From Coprococcus aceti (GTDB lineage: Bacteria; Bacillota; Clostridia; Lachnospirales; Lachnospiraceae): 64,000 bases of DNA. Positions 51,838 through 59,836 of the stretch are shown here, in pieces. The notes beneath the pieces were generated by a model. The model was not told the DNA's origin. It saw nothing but the letters and a program-made list of their open reading frames with translations, and searched no databases. The stretch's first letter is position 1. Every line of letters begins with the position of its first letter. The translations under genes were made by a program, and so were the position numbers. Location: the NCBI RefSeq assembly GCF_025567285.1, contig NZ_JAOQJT010000001.1:496001-560000 (forward strand). Direction: 5' to 3'.

Positions 51838-52908
51838 CTAGACTATTTCCAGCACGGTGTTGACCAGCAGGTCATCCTGTTTTGGATTCATAAAACAGAA
51901 TCTTATGTATTTGTTGTCAAGTCCGCCTATATCAGCACAGCTTCGTATATAAAGACCCTTTGGCATGCAGTAATCCACCACATCACCCGCGGAAATAGCA
52001 TCCCTCAGGATACGGATCAGTATGAAGTTGGCGGCCGGTTTGTACAGCTTGATCGACTTGTGGGTGGACAGTGCCGAGTACACAAGGTTGCGCTCGGTTC
52101 TGATGAGCTCTCTTGATTCGGCAATGTATTTTTCGTCGGTGAACATGGCGACCCCGGCGGCCTCCACAAGCTTGCCTATCGCAAATGGCAGTCCGGTGAT
52201 CTCAAGTGTTTTCTTGAGAACAGGATTCGATGTGATCATATATGCCAGCCTGAGTCCGGGAACTGCAAAAAATTTCGTTGTGTTTCGCAGCACGATAACA
52301 TTCTCGTATTCCGATGTGAGAGGAATGGCAGAATTACTCTCCAGATCATCAACAAAATCCATGTATTCCTCGTCAACGACCATGGTTATGTTATTGCCAT
52401 CGCATATCTTGGCTATAAATTCCAAAGACTCTGCATCGATTATCTGTGATGTTGTACCATTAGGATTCGATATAAATATAATATCGATGTCCTCTGACAA
52501 CTTCGATATAAAATCTGCGATATCGAGGGTGAAATCCTCCTCCTCAGGTGTGGAGTAGTAGATTATCTCACAGCCGTTCATAGAGAGCAGCTTTTCGTAA
52601 TTCTGTGCTCCAGGTGTTATCAGGATAGCTTTCTTAGGCGAGGTAAATTCGCACAGTATCTTGACAAATTCATAGGAGCTGCCGCCGACGATTATGTCGT
52701 CTGTCTTTGCTCCGGAGTATGCGGATATGGCCTCCTTTAATTTCTTTGTGGTGTGATCAGGGTATACTGATAACTGACTCATGTTGTCCGCAATAGCTTT
52801 AGTAACAGATTCGGGAACTCCCAGTGGATTCATGTTAAGATCTGCACGAACAGTTTCGACCTGACTGAGGAGATTCTCTGTTTTTAGATTGATAACCCCA
52901 TTTTTCAT
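51838..52908 (-). CDS. PLP-dependent aminotransferase, HisC/CobD-like
   Basis: A 356-residue fold-type I enzyme of the class I/II aminotransferases. Start preceded by AAAAAGGGG. Motifs: ADLNMNPLGVPESV (substrate entry), GGSSYEFVKILCE (PLP phosphate), ISNPNGTTSQII, VVDEEYMDF (Asp binding PLP nitrogen) and RNTTKFFAVPGLRLAY, with the Lys forming the Schiff base and the phosphate-contacting Arg. The closest types are histidinol-phosphate aminotransferase and threonine-phosphate decarboxylase; no his or cobalamin genes lie next to it, so the substrate is open. It ends 55 bases before the PRTase-like gene, same strand, so the two may be one operon. Confidence 0.85.
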   Translation of the reverse strand: MKNGVINLKTENLLSQVETVRADLNMNPLGVPESVTKAIADNMSQLSVYPDHTTKKLKEAISAYSGAKTDDIIVGGSSYEFVKILCEFTSPKKAILITPGAQNYEKLLSMNGCEIIYYSTPEEEDFTLDIADFISKLSEDIDIIFISNPNGTTSQIIDAESLEFIAKICDGNNITMVVDEEYMDFVDDLESNSAIPLTSEYENVIVLRNTTKFFAVPGLRLAYMITSNPVLKKTLEITGLPFAIGKLVEAAGVAMFTDEKYIAESRELIRTERNLVYSALSTHKSIKLYKPAANFILIRILRDAISAGDVVDYCMPKGLYIRSCADIGGLDNKYIRFCFMNPKQDDLLVNTVLEIV

Positions 52909-52957
52909 AAAAAAACCCCTTTTTCAGTTGTTTTAAGTTATTTTTCTGTATATATTG

Positions 52958-52986
52958 TTTAAAAAGAGACAATATTTTGTTATAAT
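52958..52986 (+). promoter_or_regulatory. Promoter of the three-gene ATPase/solenoid unit
   Basis: TTTAAA (52958-52963), 17-base spacer, perfect TATAAT (52981-52986), 109 bases before the first gene. The divergent aminotransferase promoter must overlap this region. Confidence 0.6.
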
Positions 52987-53094
52987 CTGAATATATGTCT
53001 TTTTGTCAATTATACCGATTGGAAGCTTCAAATACAACCACTATGAGTGATTTTTGACAAAAAGACAATAGAAATAGATACAGGAGACCAGACG

Positions 53095-56000
53095 ATGAAG
53101 GGAATAGTTGAACAGTATGCTCGTGGTGAGTTTAAGGTTGACAGACCAGCGGTAGCCATATCAGTCAGCAAGATAGAATTGAATATCGAGGCGGGAACTG
53201 TGTATGATGGAGAGTTTACAGTGGATTCTTCAAACAGTTGTGCAGTGAAACTGATGGTATACGACAGCCGCTATATACTGGATTTCAAGAGTCACACATT
53301 TGTGGGCAGGAAGAACAGAGTCAGCTATTCATTTGACGCCCGAGGAATCGAGCAAGGCAAATCCTTCAAGGGTCATATAAATATAATCACTGATGGGGGA
53401 GAGTTTATCATCCCTTATCATATAGCTATAGTCGCTCCATATATTCAGGTCGAGGGTAAGAAGCTCGAGGATCTGTTCCAGTTTGCAGCATATGCAGAGG
53501 AGAACTGGGAGGATGCCATAAGGATATTCGGAAGCGAGGATTTTGTGCGCACTTTTATAGGCAGGGATGAAAAGCTTCAGAGGGTGTATGACACACTGGG
53601 GATGTCACTGTCCATAGGACAGGCCATGGAGGAATTCCTTGTGTATACACACAAGAAGAGGGCACTCACACTGTCCGTGGCTCAGAACGATCTGCTGGTT
53701 GAGATGCCATCCGAATTGGTCAGGGCATCGGTTACGATCACCAAGAACACCTGGGGCTACACGAATACCAAGATAGCATCGGACTGCGATTTCCTTATAC
53801 CGGAGACCAGCGTGCTGAAGTGGAACAGCTTCGATGGCAACACATTTGACCTCAGTTTCCTCATAGATCCGCAGAAGATCCACGACGGGGAGTCATCGGG
53901 TTACATTTATATATGGAACACTTATCAGAATATGAGAATACAGGTGAGCATCAGAAAGCCTGAGGTCATCAAGATGACTCCAAAGAGCAGGCAGACGAGA
54001 TTCACCATCAAGAGGGCGGAGGAGGCTCTGATCCGTGCATATATTGACTTCAGAACGGACAAGATCGATCTGAAGAAGTACATAGCGGAGACTAGGGATG
54101 CCCTGAACACCCTTATAAAATACAGACCGGAGTATGGCATGTACAGGCTGGGACTGCTCCATATGCAGATCCTGGAGGGACACACGGAATTTGTCGAGCA
54201 GGAATTTCTGAGAATAGATGCGGATGCCAATTTCACAAGCATGGAGGATATGGAGAAGTGTTATCTCAGTTACCTGAAGTCGCTTCTGCGCAGGGAGAAG
54301 TTCATCATAGACAGAACTGCTGCCATGGTCAGAGAAAGATTTGAGGCAAATGACAAGAACAGGCTGTTCTATTTCTGGATACTGTTATTTGTGGATGTGA
54401 ATTATACAGAGGACAAATGGGTTCTCTACGAGGATATACAGAAGCTGTTTAACTCAGGTGTAAACAGTCCGGTAATATACTTTGAGATATGTGACATGTT
54501 CAACAAGCAGCCTCTCATGATGAAGAAGATCGCACCGCTTGAGATCGCAGCCCTCAGATGGGGCATGAGAAATGAATTTGTCTCAGAGGATGTCATCGTG
54601 GAGTTTGTCAAGACTGCTTCGAGACAGAAGGATTTTGACGAGCAGGCATTTAAGATGCTTGAGCAGATATACGATATGAGGCATGACAGGACGACTCTGG
54701 ATGCCATTTGTGGAATACTGATCAAGAATAAGATGTACGATCCGTGTTATCACAGATATTACAGTGACGCATCGGACAAGGATCTCAAGTATGTTGGTCT
54801 GAATGAATGCTTTATCAGGAGCATGGACAAAAACCACTACGATGAGATACCGGAGGCTATACTCAGATATTTCAGTTACAAGAACGTTTTGACGGACGAG
54901 GAGCTGGCATATATATATGCAAATGTCATTATGAACAAAGAGAACCAGAAGTCGGTGTACAGGGATTTTGTCCCTGCCATTGAGCGTTTCATGGAGAAGA
55001 TGATACTTCAGGGAAATGTGAGCGATGACCTGACAGTCATATACGATGAATTCCTTGATCCTGATACGGTGAAACCGGAATTTGCCACAAAGCTCATCAA
55101 CATAATATTCAAGAGAAAGTTCGTGTGTGATAATGAGAATATAACACACATACTGGTATCCCACAGTGAGCTTGGCGGAGAGGTCAAGGTTCCGGTGGTT
55201 AATGGTGAGGCATATGTAGAGATAATATCGCCGTCTGCCATAGTCACACTTCTGGATGACAACGGCGGCAGATATGTGAGCACCGTACAGTACAGAATGG
55301 AGAGAATCGTAGACGAGAGGAGCTATCTGGACATTTGTCACGAGTACAGTCCAAGGGATTACAGATACCTGTTGTTCCTCTACAACGATATAGATATATT
55401 TACACACAGGGATGCAAAGGAGATAAATCTTGCCAGAGATATCGCACTCTGCCCTGAGGTGAGCTACAGGGTGAGACAGGAAGCGCTTACCCATATGGTT
55501 GAGTATTATCATGAGAATTTCGATGCGGACATTCTCGGAAAATATTTGTCCAAGATAGATCTGGATTACGTGGATCCTTCATATGCTTCCAGGATAAATA
55601 CATATTATATAGCTCTGGATATGTATGAGAATGCATTTGAGGGAATGTACAGATTTGGCTATGTGGATGTGGATATAGATGAGCTGATCAAGATAGCCGA
55701 GTTTGGAATCGATGACAAGAGATACGATGAGAGCAGGCTGCTCATATCCATATGCGTGTATATATACAGGAGAGGGTACGCCGGACAGAAGATACTGTCA
55801 TATCTCATCAACAATTACAACGGATCACTCGAGGAGATGGCAAATCTCTTCAAGTCGGTCAATTCAAATTACAGAAATATTGATATGCTGTCTGAGAACA
55901 TACTCGCACAGATGATGTTCGCGGACGGATATATAGAGTCCATATACGATATATTTGAGGTGTACTATCGCGGCCGCAGCCGAGGCATGGTGGTGAAAGC

Positions 56001-56661
56001 TTTCCTCAGATATTGCGCGCACCAGTATTTTATAAAGGATCAGAAGATCCCTTCATATATAATGGAGGATCTGTACAAGGAGATCGCCAAGGGCAATATA
56101 AAGGACGAGATATCCAGAATGAGCCTGCTGTATTATTTTAGCAACCGAAGTGGACGATACACTGAGGAGCAGCAGGAATGGATCAAGGCAAATGTAAAAC
56201 AGTTTATAGAATACAGCAAGATACTTCCGTTCTTCAGAAAATTTGAGTCGATCGTAAAGCTGCCAGGGGATATGAGATTCAAGACATATGTCATATTCAA
56301 GGGTGAAAGCGGAAAGCAGGTATGGGTCAGCTACAGCTTTGGACAGGAGAGCAGCAGTATGGCAAACTACAAATCCGAGAGGATGAATGAGATAATTCCG
56401 GGAGTGTATGTTAAGGAAGTTGTCGTATTCCACGGAGAGTCGCTTGTCTACTCCATCGATGGAGTGGTTGGAACTTCAGTCGTGGTTGAGAGCGACATAC
56501 TCAAAAATGAGACATTCCATAAGGATGGAAGCAGCAGCTTTGAACTTATCAATAGCATGCTGGTTAGCCAGGAGACAAGAAATGACCATGAGCTCATACA
56601 GGCAATGGACACATATCTGTACAACAGCCATTTCTTCGACGCCAATTTGATGTTGCTTTAA
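53095..56661 (+). CDS. Large uncharacterised solenoid protein (DUF5717-like)
   Basis: A 1188-residue cytosolic protein with no signal or membrane helix. ATG 53095 follows AGGAG; ATG 53047 does not. Residues about 20-320 form beta-sandwich-like units (VSKIELNIEAGTVYDGEFTVDS; LVRASVTITKNTWGYTN), about 330-1040 are an alpha-solenoid of short helical hairpins, and about 1050-1188 is a beta domain (KTYVIFKGESGKQVWVSYSF, GVYVKEVVVFHGES). I think it is the family annotated DUF5717 in Lachnospiraceae, from memory. It is followed after 33 bases by an actin-fold ATPase, suggesting a scaffold or client-handling partner. Function unknown. Confidence 0.8.
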   Translation: MKGIVEQYARGEFKVDRPAVAISVSKIELNIEAGTVYDGEFTVDSSNSCAVKLMVYDSRYILDFKSHTFVGRKNRVSYSFDARGIEQGKSFKGHINIITDGGEFIIPYHIAIVAPYIQVEGKKLEDLFQFAAYAEENWEDAIRIFGSEDFVRTFIGRDEKLQRVYDTLGMSLSIGQAMEEFLVYTHKKRALTLSVAQNDLLVEMPSELVRASVTITKNTWGYTNTKIASDCDFLIPETSVLKWNSFDGNTFDLSFLIDPQKIHDGESSGYIYIWNTYQNMRIQVSIRKPEVIKMTPKSRQTRFTIKRAEEALIRAYIDFRTDKIDLKKYIAETRDALNTLIKYRPEYGMYRLGLLHMQILEGHTEFVEQEFLRIDADANFTSMEDMEKCYLSYLKSLLRREKFIIDRTAAMVRERFEANDKNRLFYFWILLFVDVNYTEDKWVLYEDIQKLFNSGVNSPVIYFEICDMFNKQPLMMKKIAPLEIAALRWGMRNEFVSEDVIVEFVKTASRQKDFDEQAFKMLEQIYDMRHDRTTLDAICGILIKNKMYDPCYHRYYSDASDKDLKYVGLNECFIRSMDKNHYDEIPEAILRYFSYKNVLTDEELAYIYANVIMNKENQKSVYRDFVPAIERFMEKMILQGNVSDDLTVIYDEFLDPDTVKPEFATKLINIIFKRKFVCDNENITHILVSHSELGGEVKVPVVNGEAYVEIISPSAIVTLLDDNGGRYVSTVQYRMERIVDERSYLDICHEYSPRDYRYLLFLYNDIDIFTHRDAKEINLARDIALCPEVSYRVRQEALTHMVEYYHENFDADILGKYLSKIDLDYVDPSYASRINTYYIALDMYENAFEGMYRFGYVDVDIDELIKIAEFGIDDKRYDESRLLISICVYIYRRGYAGQKILSYLINNYNGSLEEMANLFKSVNSNYRNIDMLSENILAQMMFADGYIESIYDIFEVYYRGRSRGMVVKAFLRYCAHQYFIKDQKIPSYIMEDLYKEIAKGNIKDEISRMSLLYYFSNRSGRYTEEQQEWIKANVKQFIEYSKILPFFRKFESIVKLPGDMRFKTYVIFKGESGKQVWVSYSFGQESSSMANYKSERMNEIIPGVYVKEVVVFHGESLVYSIDGVVGTSVVVESDILKNETFHKDGSSSFELINSMLVSQETRNDHELIQAMDTYLYNSHFFDANLMLL

Positions 56662-56694
56662 CTTTTTGATTTTTCACAAGGAGGGGCATAATTT

Positions 56695-58620
56695 ATGTCT
56701 GACACACAGTTATATCTGGGTCTGGATCTTGGCCCGGAATATACACAGCTTAGTTATTATAATGTTGACACGCGGGAGCCGGAATCGGTGTACCACAAGG
56801 AGGCGAGGGATACATATATGCTCCCTAACATCATGTTCTACAGCGCGTACAACAAAAAGTCGGATGACGGACAGAGTGAAGCTTACAAGTTCATAGATCT
56901 GGCTGGCTGGTGTGCAGGGGCGAAGGCTTCAGCCTGCAGGTTCGAGGAAAATGGAACGGTTGTGGATCAGGTGTATGAGCGTACCCTGAGAAATGAGAAT
57001 ATAGAAGTTGCGGGGCGTAATTATAAGGCGGGAGATCTTCTTGTGAAGATGATGATACTGCATATAAGACAGTTTACCGAGCAGTTTGAGGGTTTTGTGA
57101 TAAAGAAACTGACAGTCACAGTGGCTGACACAGATCCGCGCATCATAGCTGCAGTCAGAGGACTTAAGTCGGCACTCCGTCTGACCCATGACCAGTTTAA
57201 TATAGTGAGCCATCTGGACAGTGGCCTGTGCTATATATTTGCACAGCCTGAGCCGCTCAGGAATAACAGCGTGGGACTGTTTGATTTCGGCAGGAGCGGG
57301 CTGGATTTTTACAGGATAGATATGACAAGGAAATATCCTTTGATAGTGACCGTTGAGCATGTGAACTTCCATGACAGGATGAACATGAAAAGATTTGGAA
57401 AATACCATGAGGATATGGATGAGGCATTTGCGGATATAGTTAAGGAATGTATGTCACAGGTGTTTATATCCTCTGTATTCCTCACGGGAATAGGATTTGC
57501 TGACAACTGGATGAAGCAGTCGGCGGCGGTCCTGTGTCAGGGCAGAAGGGTATTTGTTGGACAGAATATATATACAAAGGGTGCATGTTACAGATCGCTT
57601 GGCGGTGTGTACACGGAGGCGCTCAGCAGATATTTTATAGATACGGAGCAGACGGTCAAGACAAATATCGGAATAAATCTCATGGATGAGAAGAAGACGT
57701 TCTGGCCGATAGCATACGGCGGGCTTGAGTGGTTCAACACCCGCGGAAGCATAGAGGTATTCCTCGACAACACAAGAAGGATACAGATCGTATACCAGGA
57801 TATACTGACTGAGGAAGAATGGCGGGAGACTGTGGAGATATACGGACTTCCGGCGAGACCAAAGAAGACGACAAAGCTGTCGATATCCGTGGAGTATTAT
57901 GGTGCGGATAAGGGCGCGATAGTCATCCGTGATCTTGGATTTGGAAGTTTGTATCCTACCACAAATAAGATATACAGAAAAGAATTTGATATAGGAGCCA
58001 TCAGGAGAAAGCATGCGGAGAAGCTTGAGGCGGCGCGAAGGGAAGAGGAGCTCAGGATACGCATGGGTGACACCGAGGAACTGAGAGGCGAAGATCCGGC
58101 GGTGGAGCATGGTAATGCAAAGACGGTGGAAGCCGAGCCGGAGGTACATGAAGAGCCTGTGGTATATTACGGAACAGCGTCACCTGTGGAGCCGGAGACT
58201 GTGGAAGAGCCGGATGATTTCGGAACAGAAGCAGAGGATGTTGTGGAAGAGATTGACGACGATGCGGCGGATATGACGGAGGCTGAAGAGTTAGAAGATG
58301 ATGCGGTCTCTGATCCTGAGAACATTTCAGATGAAATTGATGATGACGAAACGGAATCAGTGGATGCTGCATATGAGGTAGATGATGACGAAACGGAATC
58401 AGTGGATGCTGCATATGAGGTAGATGATGACGAATCAGAATCAGATGACATTACAGACGATGCAGATGACAGCGAGACTGAGATCGACGAGTCAGAGCCG
58501 GACGATGAAGAAACCATAGATGAAGAGGATCTGGATGACGAAGATTCCGATGAGTATGAGCAGAGTGCGTTCAGCATCCCGTCATACCTCAGAGGACAGC
58601 ATTTTGATCCGGGAGAGTGA
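56695..58620 (+). CDS. Hsp70/actin-fold ATPase-like protein with acidic tail (DUF5716-like)
   Basis: A 641-residue protein behind AAGGAGG. The actin/Hsp70 nucleotide-binding elements are recognisable: phosphate 1 LGLDLGPEYTQLSYYN (about 8-23), phosphate 2 VGLFDFGRSGLDFYRID (about 193-209) and adenosine motif VFLTGIGFADNWM (about 262-274). There is no DnaK substrate-binding domain. From about residue 445 it is a highly acidic, low-complexity tail, including an exact 14-residue duplication (DDDETESVDAAYEV), ending in FSIPSYLRGQHFDPGE, perhaps a docking peptide. Middle gene of the trio; ATP binding is likely, partner and role unknown. Confidence 0.8.
   Translation: MSDTQLYLGLDLGPEYTQLSYYNVDTREPESVYHKEARDTYMLPNIMFYSAYNKKSDDGQSEAYKFIDLAGWCAGAKASACRFEENGTVVDQVYERTLRNENIEVAGRNYKAGDLLVKMMILHIRQFTEQFEGFVIKKLTVTVADTDPRIIAAVRGLKSALRLTHDQFNIVSHLDSGLCYIFAQPEPLRNNSVGLFDFGRSGLDFYRIDMTRKYPLIVTVEHVNFHDRMNMKRFGKYHEDMDEAFADIVKECMSQVFISSVFLTGIGFADNWMKQSAAVLCQGRRVFVGQNIYTKGACYRSLGGVYTEALSRYFIDTEQTVKTNIGINLMDEKKTFWPIAYGGLEWFNTRGSIEVFLDNTRRIQIVYQDILTEEEWRETVEIYGLPARPKKTTKLSISVEYYGADKGAIVIRDLGFGSLYPTTNKIYRKEFDIGAIRRKHAEKLEAARREEELRIRMGDTEELRGEDPAVEHGNAKTVEAEPEVHEEPVVYYGTASPVEPETVEEPDDFGTEAEDVVEEIDDDAADMTEAEELEDDAVSDPENISDEIDDDETESVDAAYEVDDDETESVDAAYEVDDDESESDDITDDADDSETEIDESEPDDEETIDEEDLDDEDSDEYEQSAFSIPSYLRGQHFDPGE
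58339..58422 (+). repeat. 42-bp perfect tandem repeat in the acidic tail
   Basis: Two identical 42-base units (58339-58380 and 58381-58422) with a decayed partial third from 58423. Because 42 is a multiple of three, copy-number change would keep the frame and only lengthen the tail. Confidence 0.92.
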
Positions 58621-58627
58621 TACACAT

Positions 58628-59464
58628 ATGAGTGGAATTATTATTTGTAAGACAAAGACAGCGGACAATCCGTACACATTCCTCAATACGAAGATAACCA
58701 TATATTCATATGAGGAGCTGTGCTACTACATATTCAACAATATGGTGCTCATAGGTAAAGACGACCTTGCGGACAGACTCAGCACCTGGCTGAGAACGGC
58801 CATAGACATGGAGGATCTTGCAGACAAGATAGACGCGCTCAATGCCAAGAATGCGTATATCCAGGATATCATGGTGGAGATACTTACATTTGGTGAGTTC
58901 TACAGCAAGGATGAAGTGAAGGAATTCATGGACGAGTGCAAGAGAATCAGGACTCTCAAGCCGTATGAGCTGGACAAGAAGAGAGCTGACAGCTACATGA
59001 TGTACAAGCATTACATCAAGGCTGACGCCATATACGATGACATCATAGAGTACAAGGAGTCACATGGTGAGTACGATGAGTTCCTTGGAAATATATATCA
59101 CAACAAAGGCGTTGCGCTGGCGGGCAATCTTCAGCTTGAGGAGGCAAATGATGCTTTCATCAGAGCATTTGCGCTGAATAAGAACAATGAGTCATTGATA
59201 GAATACTTCTGTGTAATGGCGGTGACGGTGGACACGGCGACACTCCAGAGGGAGATAAGAAAGCGCGGTATGCCGGCCGGATTCCTGGACGATCTGATGA
59301 ACGAGATCGCTGATTCAAAGGAGGATGTACATGAGATGTCCATATACAACAAAGTCCAGAAGGCTGTGTACAACAGAATGCACGGCGACATAGAGGACTA
59401 TGACAGGCGTATGAATTCCATCCTGAGTGCACTCAAGGATCAGTTCAGAAACCAGATAGGATGA
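58628..59464 (+). CDS. Helical-repeat (TPR-like) protein, third gene of the trio
   Basis: A 278-residue cytosolic protein; ATG 58628 follows GGGAGAG at the end of the ATPase gene, 7 bases after its stop. Residues 1-45 are a short mixed domain (GIIICKTKTADNPYTFLNTKITIYSYEELCYYIFNN), and 50-278 are helices with TPR character: KRADSYMMYKHYIKADAIYDDIIEYK, FLGNIYHNKGVALAGNLQLEEANDAFIRAFALNKNNES. TPR proteins often pair with Hsp70-like ATPases as co-factors, which fits the gene order. No assigned function. Confidence 0.8.
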   Translation: MSGIIICKTKTADNPYTFLNTKITIYSYEELCYYIFNNMVLIGKDDLADRLSTWLRTAIDMEDLADKIDALNAKNAYIQDIMVEILTFGEFYSKDEVKEFMDECKRIRTLKPYELDKKRADSYMMYKHYIKADAIYDDIIEYKESHGEYDEFLGNIYHNKGVALAGNLQLEEANDAFIRAFALNKNNESLIEYFCVMAVTVDTATLQREIRKRGMPAGFLDDLMNEIADSKEDVHEMSIYNKVQKAVYNRMHGDIEDYDRRMNSILSALKDQFRNQIG

Positions 59465-59472
59465 CTTTGTGC

Positions 59473-59502
59473 TTGACGTACAGCCAGCCTATGTTGTACT
59501 AT
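59473..59502 (+). promoter_or_regulatory. Sigma-A promoter of valS
   Basis: TTGACG (59473-59478), 18-base spacer, TACTAT (59497-59502), just before the T-box leader. Confidence 0.7.
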
Positions 59503-59524
59503 CACAATGAATAAAGAAGATATA

Positions 59525-59770
59525 TGCAAATGCTGTGACGAAGAGGAGTAGCATGTGGAGTCAGACAGAGAGAATGGTTCGTGGGCTGTGAGACCGTTCC
59601 TGACAGAGACTTGTGAAGGTAGCTTCTGAGCTGCATGGCTGAAAGATCATGATAAGGATAGGCCATGCCGGGGCGTTCCCGTTATAGGATAAGATGAGAT
59701 ACAAAACAAGGTGGTAACGCGAATATTTACTCGCCCTTCTGACAGAATGTCCGGAGAGCGGGTTTTTTTG
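59525..59770 (+). promoter_or_regulatory. T-box riboswitch, valine-specific
   Basis: A leader of about 245 bases. Stem I starts near 59528 (ATGCTGTGACGAAGAGGAGTAGC, with the AGTA element) and closes with GCTGCAT near 59628. The candidate specifier is GTA in the internal loop GAAGGTAGC, a Val codon. The T-box AAGGTGGTAACGCG at 59708-59721 contains TGGT, which pairs with the ACCA end of uncharged tRNA-Val. A terminator stem (CTCGCCCTTCTG with CGGAGAGCGGG, 59730-59763) and seven T follow. Uncharged tRNA-Val would block termination and raise valS expression. Confidence 0.93.
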
Positions 59771-59836
59771 TGAAAAATTTTGTAAAAGTATATATCAACA
59801 TGTAAGAGATCAGGAAGAATAGAAAGGAAGAATGAG

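Noticed and set aside
58167..58625. 152-codon - strand Ser-rich frame
   Set aside because: It is the complement of the Asp/Glu-rich tail of the actin-fold protein; GAT/GAA codons read as ATC/TTC and neighbours give Ser runs.
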